Assembly: GCF_004114425.1 (NCBI RefSeq)
Contig: NZ_RDQF01000009.1
Span: 62,001-126,000, forward strand
Direction: 5' to 3'
Origin: Bradyrhizobium vignae
GTDB lineage: Bacteria; Pseudomonadota; Alphaproteobacteria; Rhizobiales; Xanthobacteraceae
DNA: 64,000 nucleotides
Part shown: piece after piece, positions 25,401 through 33,486 of the stretch
Layout: every line of letters starts with the position of its first letter
How positions within the stretch are numbered: the first letter of the stretch is position 1
Notes under the pieces: generated by a model
What the model was told of the DNA's origin: nothing
Databases searched by the model: none
Seen by the model: only the letters and a program-made list of their open reading frames with translations
Program-made: the position numbers and the translations under genes

Positions 25401-26159
25401 TCATGTCCAGAACAGGATTTTTCGCTCGAGGAAGCCGATCAGGCCGAAGAAGGCGAGGCTCGCCGCCGAGGCGACGAAGATCGCGGACCAGACCTGGACG
25501 AAGTCGATCTGGAGCACGGCCTGGTAGATCACCCAGCCGAGCCCACCATGGGCCCCTAACATCTCGGTGACGATCGCCACGATCACGCTGCGCACGGTGG
25601 AAACGCGCATGCCCGCCAGCAGCAGCGGCAGAGCGGTCGGCAGGCGCAATCGCCACAGCACGCTGAGCCGGCTCGCGCCAAAACTCTTCATCAGGTCGAC
25701 GGCGCGGCGATCGACGCGGTCGAGCCCCGCCAGCATCGACAGCAGGATGGTGAAGCTCACCGCCATCGCCACCATAACGATCTTCGAGCTGACGCCGATG
25801 CCGAACCAGAGCAGGATCAACGGCGAATAGCCGACCACGGGCACCGAATTGATGGCGGTCGCGAGCGGCAGGATCGCGCTGCGCAACGCCGGCGCCAGCG
25901 CGATGGCGACGGCGAGGCCGATGCCGATCAGGCAGCCGAGGCCGTATCCCGCCAGTGCTTCGAGCAGCGTGTAGCCGGCGGCGTCAATGAGTATCGCGCG
26001 CTTGGACCAGAGACCCACCAAGATGTCGCTGACCGCGGGGAGAACATAGGCCGGCAGATGCAGTCCGCGCGCGATGCCTTCCCAGCACGCGATCAGGATG
26101 ACGGCGCCGAGAATGCCGCGCTGGACGGCGAGCGAAGGGGAGGCGAGCGCGCGGCTCAT
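25401..26159 (-). CDS. ABC permease (SsuC/TauC/ThiX type) 2
   Basis: A 252-residue integral-membrane permease of the BPD-transport family with about six hydrophobic segments. The EAA-like loop reads LMKSFGASRLSVLWRLRLP. It overlaps the preceding permease gene by four bases (ATGA). With the other permease it would form a heterodimeric channel for the NMT1-type binding protein. Confidence 0.92.
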   Translation of the reverse strand: MSRALASPSLAVQRGILGAVILIACWEGIARGLHLPAYVLPAVSDILVGLWSKRAILIDAAGYTLLEALAGYGLGCLIGIGLAVAIALAPALRSAILPLATAINSVPVVGYSPLILLWFGIGVSSKIVMVAMAVSFTILLSMLAGLDRVDRRAVDLMKSFGASRLSVLWRLRLPTALPLLLAGMRVSTVRSVIVAIVTEMLGAHGGLGWVIYQAVLQIDFVQVWSAIFVASAASLAFFGLIGFLERKILFWT

Positions 26160-26971
26160 TGCTCGGCGCTCCAGAACACCAGCCGCCGCTCCACCGCGGC
26201 GACCACCGCATAGAAGCCCGTGCCGAGCAGGGCCGCGGCGAGCAGAGCGCCCCAGATCGCGACGACGTTCTCAGTGAACATGGCCTGGAGCAAGAGCACG
26301 CCGAGGCCGGTGGTGTCGCCGAACCATTCACCGACGATGGCGCCGACGAGGCTCAATGATGCTGCGAGCCGCAGCGCCACGAAGATCTGCGGCATTGCCG
26401 TCGGAAGCTGCAGGCGCAGCAGGAGCTGGCGATTGGAGGCGCCGAAGCTGCGCATGAGCGCGACCTGCTTGGGATCGACCGTATCGAGGCCCAGCAGCGT
26501 GTTCACCGTCACCGGAAAGAAGGTCAGATAGAACGCGATGATCGCCTTGGCGAGCAGCGTGTTGCCGAACCACAGCACCACCAGCGCGCCGAAGGCGATG
26601 ACCGGAATGGTCTGCGACACCACGAAGATCGGAAAGATCATTTCGCGCAGCGCGCGGACGCGGAAGAACACGATGCCCATGAGCACGCCGAAGGCGCCGC
26701 CGGACGCAAAGCCAATCAGCGTCTCGGCAAGCGTGCGCAGGAAACCGTCGACATAGGCCCGAGGCGTTGCCGCGATCGCCATCAGGATCGTGCTGAGGCG
26801 CGGCAGATAGTAGGGACGGATACCGAACAGCAGCACCGCACCTTCCCAGACTACTGCCGCAATGGCGAGGCCGAGCAGGAGCCGAATCAGCTTGCGCAGC
26901 GAATCCGGCATCGTGATCGACCGCGTCGCGGCGGCGGCCTCACCGAGCGATGTCGCGGCAGGGCTGCTCAC
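26156..26971 (-). CDS. ABC permease (SsuC/TauC/ThiX type) 1
   Basis: A 271-residue membrane permease with the docking loop LMRSFGASNRQLLLRLQLP, very similar to that of the partner permease, which suggests an old duplication. It overlaps both the binding-protein gene upstream and the second permease downstream by four bases. Its N-terminus is longer by about 20 polar residues than typical. Confidence 0.92.
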   Translation of the reverse strand: MSSPAATSLGEAAAATRSITMPDSLRKLIRLLLGLAIAAVVWEGAVLLFGIRPYYLPRLSTILMAIAATPRAYVDGFLRTLAETLIGFASGGAFGVLMGIVFFRVRALREMIFPIFVVSQTIPVIAFGALVVLWFGNTLLAKAIIAFYLTFFPVTVNTLLGLDTVDPKQVALMRSFGASNRQLLLRLQLPTAMPQIFVALRLAASLSLVGAIVGEWFGDTTGLGVLLLQAMFTENVVAIWGALLAAALLGTGFYAVVAAVERRLVFWSAEQ

Positions 26972-27984
26972 GGCAGCCGGTCCGCCGCAGGGATGGCCTG
27001 GATGAAGCTTGCGTCATAGGCGGCGGCAAGATCCAGCGGCTTGGAGATCACGCCATACTTCAGGAAGAAGTCGTGAGCGGTCTTGACCGCGTCGGCATCG
27101 ATCCAGAACAGGCCGTTCTTTGCCGCCGCGCCTGACGTCATCAGGCGCTTCACCTCGGTGAGCATGAACTCCTGCTGCGCCCGATCGAGCGTCGGGGCTG
27201 CGGCCATCACGGTGTCGACGGCGCCCTTGGGATCGGAGAAGGCGTCCTTCCAGCCCTTCAGCGACGCGCGCAGAAACGCCTTGACCAGTGCCGGCTTCTC
27301 CTTGGCGGTCGCTTCGGCCACGATCAGCGTGTCGCGCGGGAAGGTGATGCCGTAATCTTCGGCAACGAACGTCTTCAGACTGTCCTTCGGCATGCGCGAC
27401 TGGATGGTGTAGAACTCGTTGTAATAGGTCGCCGTGACGACATCGACGCTACCGTCGACGAACGGAGTGACAGAGACCTGCTGCGGCTGGATCTTGAGTT
27501 CATCCGGCTTGATGCCTTCCTTGGCCAGCATGCCGTTGAGCACGTGGTTAGCACCGGTGAACCAGGTGGTGACGGTCTTGCCTTTAAAATCCTGGATCGT
27601 CTTCACAGGTCCATCTTTGCGGGTGACGAAGATGAAGGGCGTGATCTGGTGCGACACGCCGATGCAGACGATTGGCAGTCCCTTGTCTCGGGCGGCGAAC
27701 ACGCTATCGGTGCCGCCGGACAGGCCGAACGTGTCGGCGCCGGTGGCGACCAGGTTCTCGGTGAGCAGGTTGGGCCCGCCGGGATTGATGGTGAGGTCGA
27801 TACCCTCGGCCTTGTAGTAGCCCTTGGCGGCGGCGACGTAGAAGCCGGCGAACTGGGCCTGCGGCAGCCATTTCAGGCGCAGGCTCGCCTTCTGCGGCTC
27901 GGCTGCCGGCGCAGCCGTGACGAGCGAGCCGGTCGCCAGTGCGATGGCGGAGAGGACGGAGAAGGCGTGGCGTCGGCTCAACAT
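26968..27984 (-). CDS. NMT1/ThiY-type ABC solute-binding protein
   Basis: A 338-residue periplasmic binding protein. The mature N-terminus LKWLPQAQFAGFYVAAAKG is characteristic of the NMT1/ThiY/RibY group, which binds pyrimidine- or flavin-like heterocycles as well as sulfonates. The ATG chosen is preceded by GGAG at seven bases; an ATG six bases earlier is too close to it. The signal peptide has an Arg-Arg pair (SRRHAF), so Tat or Sec export is possible. Its gene is separated by 23 bases from the aldolase gene and is coupled to the permeases. Confidence 0.92.
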   Translation of the reverse strand: MLSRRHAFSVLSAIALATGSLVTAAPAAEPQKASLRLKWLPQAQFAGFYVAAAKGYYKAEGIDLTINPGGPNLLTENLVATGADTFGLSGGTDSVFAARDKGLPIVCIGVSHQITPFIFVTRKDGPVKTIQDFKGKTVTTWFTGANHVLNGMLAKEGIKPDELKIQPQQVSVTPFVDGSVDVVTATYYNEFYTIQSRMPKDSLKTFVAEDYGITFPRDTLIVAEATAKEKPALVKAFLRASLKGWKDAFSDPKGAVDTVMAAAPTLDRAQQEFMLTEVKRLMTSGAAAKNGLFWIDADAVKTAHDFFLKYGVISKPLDLAAAYDASFIQAIPAADRLP

Positions 27985-28007
27985 GGTCATACTCCAGGCG
28001 GTGAAAA

Positions 28008-28787
28008 TCAATTGCGGTAAGACGGATCGGTGCGATCGAGCTGGCGCATCAAGGCGGGCCATTCGCGTTCGCCGGGGACCAGAATGTCGCCCTGCAATTC
28101 CCAGAACTGGCGCGCGGCCTTCTCGCAGACCTCGTGCGGCGGCATCACCAGCGTGGCGCCGGCTGCGGCCGCCGCCTGCATCTGAAGCTGAATCCGCGCG
28201 GCGCGCTCGAAATAGTAGAGCAGCATGAAGGCCTCGCCCGGCGTCCGACCGACGGTGAGGATGCCGTGGTTGCGCATCAGCATCACCTTGTGCGGGCCGA
28301 GATCGCGCACCAGGCGCGTCTGCTCGTCGAGATCGATAGCGACGCCTTCGTAGTCGTGGAAGGCCTGGCGCTCGTAGAAGCGCATTGCGAACTGGCTGAG
28401 CGGCAGCAGGCCCTTCTCCTGCCCGGAGACCGCAACGCTCGCGTCGGAGTGGGTGTGCAGCACGCAGGCCGCGTCGTGGTTCGAGGTGTGGATCGCGGCA
28501 TGGATGACGAAGGCCGCGACGTTGACCGCATGCGGCGTGTCGTCGAGCTTGTTTCCCTTGGTGTCGATCTTGACGAGGCTCGACGCGGTGATCTCGTCGA
28601 ACAGCAGCCCGTAGGGGTTGATCAGGAACTGATCCGCGTGGCCGGGCACGCGCATGGAGATGTGATTATAGATCAGGTCGTCCATCCCGAGCTTGGCGAC
28701 CATGCGATAGCAGGCGGCGAGCTTGACGCGGGCGTCCCACTCGGCCGGATCGATCCCGTGCGCTTCTCTCGCTGACATCGCGTTCAC
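28008..28787 (-). CDS. Class II aldolase/adducin-family protein
   Basis: A 259-residue protein of the fuculose-1-phosphate-aldolase family. Metal ligands are visible as the two histidines of VLHTHSDA and the later histidine in MLMRNHGI. The early YNHIS motif is also typical. It is inserted between the ATPase and the binding-protein gene, overlapping the ATPase gene by four bases. It could cleave, decarboxylate or epimerise a small hydroxy-acid fragment released by the monooxygenase pathway. Confidence 0.9.
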   Translation of the reverse strand: MNAMSAREAHGIDPAEWDARVKLAACYRMVAKLGMDDLIYNHISMRVPGHADQFLINPYGLLFDEITASSLVKIDTKGNKLDDTPHAVNVAAFVIHAAIHTSNHDAACVLHTHSDASVAVSGQEKGLLPLSQFAMRFYERQAFHDYEGVAIDLDEQTRLVRDLGPHKVMLMRNHGILTVGRTPGEAFMLLYYFERAARIQLQMQAAAAAGATLVMPPHEVCEKAARQFWELQGDILVPGEREWPALMRQLDRTDPSYRN

Positions 28788-29647
28788 TGCGACTTCTCCT
28801 GCGCGATGGAGGACTGGAACGATTTCATGCTTTCCTCCTCGATCGCATCGAGCAGCGTGCGCTTGAGGCGGATGAATTCGGGGGACGTGACGATCTCGGG
28901 GCGGCGCGGGCGGGGGAGGTCAACGACCTGTTCGAGCTTCACCGAGCCTGGACGCGCAGTCATCACCAGCACGCGGTCGCCGAGGAAGATCGCCTCGTCG
29001 ACATCATGGGTGATGAAAAGAATCGTGCGGCGGTATTTCTGCCAGACGTCGAGCAGCCAGCGCTGCATCATCGCGCGCGTCAGCGCATCGAGCGCGCCGA
29101 ACGGCTCGTCCAGCAGCATCAGGTCGCGCTCGAACAGGAAGGTGCGCATCAGCGCAACGCGCTGGCGCATGCCGCCCGACAATTGATTGGGATATTGCTT
29201 CTCGAAGCCGGCGAGGCCGAACTCGGGCAGCATTTTCAGCGCCTTGGCGCGCGCCTGATCGCGCGGCATCCCCTCGACCTCGAGCGCGAGGATGGCGTTG
29301 TCCACCACGTTGCGCCAGGGAAACAGCAAATCGCGCTGCGGCATGAAGGAGACGCGGCCGAGCAGGTCGGCGGCATGGCAGCTCTTGGCTTCGAAGCGCA
29401 GGATGCCGCCGGCATCCGGCTCTTCCAGGCCTGCGACGATGTTGAAGAGGGTGCTCTTGCCGCAGCCGCTGGGGCCGACGACGGTGACGAACTCGCCGGG
29501 GGCGATGTTCGCCTGAAGTCCCGACAGGGCCGCGACGGCACCGAATGTCTTGTTGATCGCGCGAAGTTCAAGCAGCGGCTCAGGCTTGGGCTGAGCCTGC
29601 GGGGCTTCGGGGGCCGGGCCGGGATGGGGGAGGCGGGCAGCCTGCAC
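28784..29647 (-). CDS. ABC ATPase (SsuB/TauB/ThiZ type)
   Basis: A 287-residue ATPase with Walker A GPSGCGKST, signature LSGGMRQR, Walker B LMLLDEP and H-loop FITHDVDEA. The start is GTG with AAGGA upstream; about 30 proline- and alanine-rich residues precede the ABC domain. It is the first gene of the leftward GntR operon, and the ribosome-site region overlaps a TTGTATAATTG motif. It would energise the two permeases encoded downstream. Confidence 0.92.
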   Translation of the reverse strand: MQAARLPHPGPAPEAPQAQPKPEPLLELRAINKTFGAVAALSGLQANIAPGEFVTVVGPSGCGKSTLFNIVAGLEEPDAGGILRFEAKSCHAADLLGRVSFMPQRDLLFPWRNVVDNAILALEVEGMPRDQARAKALKMLPEFGLAGFEKQYPNQLSGGMRQRVALMRTFLFERDLMLLDEPFGALDALTRAMMQRWLLDVWQKYRRTILFITHDVDEAIFLGDRVLVMTARPGSVKLEQVVDLPRPRRPEIVTSPEFIRLKRTLLDAIEEESMKSFQSSIAQEKSQ

Positions 29648-29657
29648 CGGGGTATCC

Positions 29658-29668
29658 TTGTATAATTG
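29658..29668. promoter_or_regulatory. Candidate GntR operator, leftward operon
   Basis: TTGTATAATTG lies 11 bases upstream of the ATPase start codon, overlapping the translation initiation region. The TTGTATA core recurs upstream of the SDR operon, and a related TGTATAC is found before the GntR gene itself. GntR-family proteins of the FCD type often bind TNGTATACNA-like sites. Confidence 0.45.
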
Positions 29669-29840
29669 CGGCGATCATTCGCATACGGAAGCAGGACCGC
29701 GTCGAAATCTCTTAGCAACTCGTGTGCCAGTGCGATTTTCGCGCAAATCAGGCATAAGACTTGCGAGAACGACGGCCGAATATCTCGGCGGCACCCGCAT
29801 CTCCGGGAGAAAACCGGTCGTTTCGTGGGGATAGGAGCGT

Positions 29841-29860
29841 CAATATGTATACGTATATTG
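29841..29860. promoter_or_regulatory. Candidate GntR autoregulatory palindrome
   Basis: CAATATGTATACGTATATTG has 6-base outer arms (CAATAT/ATATTG) and two overlapping inner palindromes, GTATAC and TATACGTATA. It ends directly before the ribosome site of the GntR gene. The shape and position suggest an autoregulatory operator, possibly shared with the leftward operon. Confidence 0.6.
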
Positions 29861-29873
29861 GGATTGGAGAAAC

Positions 29874-30590
29874 ATGATGGTGGGTATTGGTGCACATGGC
29901 GCAGGCAAGCGCGTCAAAAATGGGCATGAAACCCTCACCGCGACCTCCGGCATGACGCTCGCGGAAAGCCTGCGCCAGAGGCTCGAGGGCGCGATCGCAG
30001 CCGGCCGTCTGGAGCCGGGTAGCCGGCTCGACGAGCAGGAGATCGCGCAGCGCTTCGGCGTCTCCCGCACGCCGGTGCGGGAGGCGTTCCGCCTGATGGC
30101 GGCGAACAATCTGGTCGAGCTGCGCGGCCGGCAGGGGGCGACGGTCCGCAGCATCAAGGCGCAGGCGCTGATAGAGATGTTTCAGGTCATGGCAGAGCTT
30201 GAGGGGCTCTGCGCGCGGCTGGCCGCAAGACGCGTCTCCCAGGCCTGGGGTGCCGAAATTGGTGAGATTCACCAGCGACTTGTCGCGACAGGCGAAACCG
30301 GCGACATCGACGTGTTCTACGACATCAATCAGGAATTCCACGAAGCGATCTACGAGGCCTCGCGCAACGCCTTCCTCGCCGATCAGACCCGCAAGCTGCG
30401 CAATCAGGTCGCCGCCTATCGCCGCCGGGTGACGCGAATGCCGAACCGGATCGCCGATACCGTTCGCGAGCACGAGGCGATCATGCAGGCGATCCTGGCC
30501 CACGACCCGGAGCGGGCGCACAGCGCCATGCGGGACCACGTCAACCTGCTCGGCGACAACCTCTTGGACTTCCTCGCCGCCTTCGAATGA
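29874..30590 (+). CDS. GntR-family regulator, FCD subfamily
   Basis: A 238-residue regulator. The winged HTH reads LDEQEIAQRFGVSRTPVREAF near residues 50-75, followed by an all-helical FCD effector domain with conserved acidic and histidine residues. GGAG precedes the start, and a second ATG follows at once. It sits between the leftward importer/monooxygenase operon and the rightward SDR operon and is flanked by TTGTATA-type motifs. It probably represses both until substrate or an intermediate binds. Confidence 0.93.
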   Translation: MMVGIGAHGAGKRVKNGHETLTATSGMTLAESLRQRLEGAIAAGRLEPGSRLDEQEIAQRFGVSRTPVREAFRLMAANNLVELRGRQGATVRSIKAQALIEMFQVMAELEGLCARLAARRVSQAWGAEIGEIHQRLVATGETGDIDVFYDINQEFHEAIYEASRNAFLADQTRKLRNQVAAYRRRVTRMPNRIADTVREHEAIMQAILAHDPERAHSAMRDHVNLLGDNLLDFLAAFE

Positions 30591-30616
30591 CCCTTCGGCC
30601 TCTTGGTATGCAAATT

Positions 30617-30637
30617 GCTAGGTCTTGTATATCTAGC
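30617..30637. promoter_or_regulatory. Candidate GntR operator before the rightward catabolic operon
   Basis: The inverted repeat GCTAG-N11-CTAGC encloses a TTGTATAT core at 30625. It lies 21 bases upstream of the SDR start. An outer pair ATGCA/TGCAT extends the symmetry with offsets. It shares the TTGTATA core with the motif before the importer operon. Confidence 0.5.
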
Positions 30638-30657
30638 CTGCATCCTGGAGACCCGGA

Positions 30658-31437
30658 GTGGACCTGAAGCTGACGAACAAGACCGCCCTCATCACCGGCG
30701 CGTCGAAAGGAATTGGACTGGCGGTGGCCGAGCTCTTCGCCGCCGAGGGGTGTCATCTCCATCTCGCCGCCCGCAACGGCGAAGCCCTGCTTGAGGCCAA
30801 GAAGGCGCTCGAAGCCCGCCATGGCGTGAAGATCACGATCTATGCGCTCGACCTGTCGAGCACGTCCGCGATGGAGAAGCTGGCGGCCGAAGTCGGCGAC
30901 ATCGACATCCTCATCAACAATGCCGGCGACATCCCGGCCGGCTCGCTGGAGATCCTCGACGACGCCGCCTGGCGGCGTGGCTTCGATCTCAAGGTGTTCG
31001 GCTACATCACGCTGTCGCGCCTTTATTATCCGCGGATGAAGGGCAGGGACGGCGTCATCATCAACATCATCGGCAATTCCGGCGAGAACTGGGATGCGAG
31101 CTACATCGCGGGCTCGACCGGCAATGCGGCGCTGATGTCCTTCACCAAGGCGCTCGGCGGGCGCAGCCTCGACCACGGCGTGCGCGTGGTCGCGGTCAAT
31201 CCGGGTCCGGTTGCGACCGACCGCATGCTCAAGATCATGAAGCGCAAGGCGATCGACATGCTCGGTGACGAAAGCCGCTGGGAGGAGCTGTTCGACAAGT
31301 ATCCGGGCAAACGCCCGGCGACGTCGGAAGAGGTCGCCGATCTCGTCGCCTTCCTGTCCTCGCCGCGGTCCGGCTACATCACCGGCACCGTGGTGACGAT
31401 CGACGGCGGCATCGCCGCGCGCGGCTCGGTGATCTGA
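30658..31437 (+). CDS. Atypical SDR-family protein without the catalytic lysine
   Basis: A 259-residue SDR-fold protein with GASKGIG near the N-terminus and LINNAGD. The catalytic Tyr is followed by Ile-Ala-Gly-Ser, so the Y-x-x-x-K lysine is serine (SYIAGSTGN). This pattern recurs, to my knowledge, in a subgroup of alphaproteobacterial SDRs and so may be functional. It has a GTG start after CCTGGAG. It is first in the rightward operon, 7 bases before the aminotransferase. Redox activity may use another general base or may be lost. Confidence 0.85.
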   Translation: MDLKLTNKTALITGASKGIGLAVAELFAAEGCHLHLAARNGEALLEAKKALEARHGVKITIYALDLSSTSAMEKLAAEVGDIDILINNAGDIPAGSLEILDDAAWRRGFDLKVFGYITLSRLYYPRMKGRDGVIINIIGNSGENWDASYIAGSTGNAALMSFTKALGGRSLDHGVRVVAVNPGPVATDRMLKIMKRKAIDMLGDESRWEELFDKYPGKRPATSEEVADLVAFLSSPRSGYITGTVVTIDGGIAARGSVI

Positions 31438-31444
31438 GGCGTCG

Positions 31445-32590
31445 ATGTCGAAGCCTCAATCCGCGGCGCTGGTCCGCAACCGCTATTTCGACGAGCTCTC
31501 GGCGACGCCGGGACTCTATTGGCTCGGCCAGAACACCAACCATATCGAGAGCCACCCCGCCGTGCGCGAGGCCATGCTGCGCTCGATCGAGGCAGGCGAG
31601 TTCAATGCCTATGCCCCACCGCTCGGCTTCGAGGCGCTGCGCGAGGCGATCGTCGCGGATCTCGGCACGCCGGGCGCAGAGGCCCTGGTGACCGAGGGCG
31701 GCGTCAACGCACTGGCGATGATCTGCCGTGCACGCTGCAAGCCCGGCACCACGCTTGTCACTACCGATCCGACCTGGAAATGGCCGTGCCTGTTCGCGCG
31801 CCAGCAGGGCGCCGAGGTGATCGAGATCCCGATCTACGATCCCGCCTGCAACTACCGCCTGACGCCGGCAGCCTTGAGGGCGCATGTCGATGAGCGCACG
31901 GCGATCATCTATCTCGTCGATCCCAACAATCCGCTCGGCATCCGCTATACGCGCGAGGAGATCGAGAGCTTTGCCGCGATCGCGCGCGATTGCGGCGCGC
32001 TGCTGGTGCACGACTGCACCTATCGCGATTTCGCCGACGGCCACACGCCGGCCCTTCATGTCGCCCCGAAAGGCTCGGTGGTCTCGACCAGCTTCTCGAA
32101 ATGGCTCGGGCTTGCAGGCCTGCGGATCGGGGCGCTCGTCGCGGCGCCAGACCTGTTCGAGGAGCTGGCGCAGACCTCCACAAGCGTGCTCGGCGCCAGC
32201 GTCATCGCGCAGCGCGCGGCGCAGGCGGGGCTGTCGGTGAAGGCCGAATGGATGACGAAGGTCCGCGGCACCGATCGCGCCAACAAGGCGATGATCCAGG
32301 AGGCGGCAGCCGCGATCGAGGGCCTGGCGCTGCCGATCATGCCCTCGCACGGCAACTTCCTCGTGCTCGAAACCATCACGGCGGGCATCCGACCCGAAGC
32401 GCTGGTCGAATGCTATCGCCGCCAGGGCATCATGATCCGCCAGGGCACCTATCACACCCAGCGTTTTGGCGACCGCTTCGTCAAGATCAGCACCTCCGTG
32501 CCGCAAGGCTGGGTCGAAAAGCTGTGCACGCTGCTGCCGGAGATGGTCGCGCAGGCGCGCACGCTCAACGATCTGCCGCCGCAATTCTAG
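31445..32590 (+). CDS. Class I/II PLP-dependent aminotransferase
   Basis: A 381-residue fold-type I aminotransferase. DPNNPLGIRYT carries the substrate/PLP asparagine, HDCTYRDFA the PLP-ring aspartate and tyrosine, and SFSKWLGLAGLRIG the Schiff-base lysine with the phosphate-binding arginine. It is tightly linked to the SDR upstream and the hydrolase downstream. It would transfer the amino group of an amino acid released by the pathway, or aminate a semialdehyde. Specificity is not evident. Confidence 0.93.
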   Translation: MSKPQSAALVRNRYFDELSATPGLYWLGQNTNHIESHPAVREAMLRSIEAGEFNAYAPPLGFEALREAIVADLGTPGAEALVTEGGVNALAMICRARCKPGTTLVTTDPTWKWPCLFARQQGAEVIEIPIYDPACNYRLTPAALRAHVDERTAIIYLVDPNNPLGIRYTREEIESFAAIARDCGALLVHDCTYRDFADGHTPALHVAPKGSVVSTSFSKWLGLAGLRIGALVAAPDLFEELAQTSTSVLGASVIAQRAAQAGLSVKAEWMTKVRGTDRANKAMIQEAAAAIEGLALPIMPSHGNFLVLETITAGIRPEALVECYRRQGIMIRQGTYHTQRFGDRFVKISTSVPQGWVEKLCTLLPEMVAQARTLNDLPPQF

Positions 32591-32595
32591 GGACG

Positions 32596-33483
32596 ATGCC
32601 GATGACGATGATCACGACGAAGGACGGCGTGAAGCTCCATGTGGAAGAGGCCGGCGAGGGCACGCCGATCCTCTTCATCCACGAATTCGGCGGCAACCAC
32701 GCAAGCTGGGAGCCGCAGCTGCGCTATTTCAGCCGGCGCCATCGCTGCATCAGCTACGCCGCGCGCGGCTATCCGCCGTCGGACGTGCCTGACAGCGTGG
32801 AGGCCTATTCGCAGGCGATCGCCGCTGATGATGCGGTCGCCGTGCTCGACGCGCTCAAGATCGATAGGGCGCATATCGTCGGCCTCTCCATGGGCGGATT
32901 CTGTACGGTGCATTTCGGCCTGCGCACGCCGGAGCGCGCTTTGTCGCTCACGGTGGCCGGCGCCGGTTATGGCTGCGAGAAGGAGTTCGAGGAGTATTTT
33001 CGCGGCGTCTCGCGCGAAGTCGCCGACAGTTTCGAGAAGCAGGGAGCGAAGGAGTTTTCCAGGATCTATGCGCTCGGTGCGAGCCGGGTGCAGTTCCAGA
33101 ACAAGGATCCGCGCGGCTGGCAGGAGTTCGCCGATCGGCTCGCCACCCATTCCGACCGCGGCGCCGCCAACACGATGCGTGGCGTCCAGGCGCGGCGGCC
33201 GTCATTCTATGACCTCGAAGACGGCCTGAAGAAGATGATGGTGCCGACGCTGGTTATCGTCGGCGATGAGGACGACCATTGTCTGCAGCCCGGCATCTTC
33301 CTGAAGAAGACGATTCCCGCCTGCGGTCTCTCGGTCTTTCCCAAGACCGGCCACACGCTCAATCTCGAAGAGCCGGCGGCATTCAACGCACTGCTCGCCG
33401 AGTTCATTGCCCAGGTCGAGGCCGGACGCTGGCTGCCGCGCGATCCACGCGCGCTGCCGGGTCAGATCATGCGCACGAAGTAG
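32596..33483 (+). CDS. Alpha/beta-fold hydrolase
   Basis: A 295-residue alpha/beta hydrolase. The nucleophile elbow is GLSMGG, the oxyanion region HEFGGN, and the catalytic His is in TGHTLNLEEP. The ATG chosen is 5 bases after the aminotransferase stop; the frame is open further upstream only as an overlap of that gene. In the operon it may hydrolyse an ester, enol ester or carbamate formed after oxygenation, a role similar in kind to RutD. Confidence 0.9.
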   Translation: MPMTMITTKDGVKLHVEEAGEGTPILFIHEFGGNHASWEPQLRYFSRRHRCISYAARGYPPSDVPDSVEAYSQAIAADDAVAVLDALKIDRAHIVGLSMGGFCTVHFGLRTPERALSLTVAGAGYGCEKEFEEYFRGVSREVADSFEKQGAKEFSRIYALGASRVQFQNKDPRGWQEFADRLATHSDRGAANTMRGVQARRPSFYDLEDGLKKMMVPTLVIVGDEDDHCLQPGIFLKKTIPACGLSVFPKTGHTLNLEEPAAFNALLAEFIAQVEAGRWLPRDPRALPGQIMRTK

Positions 33484-33486
33484 CCG

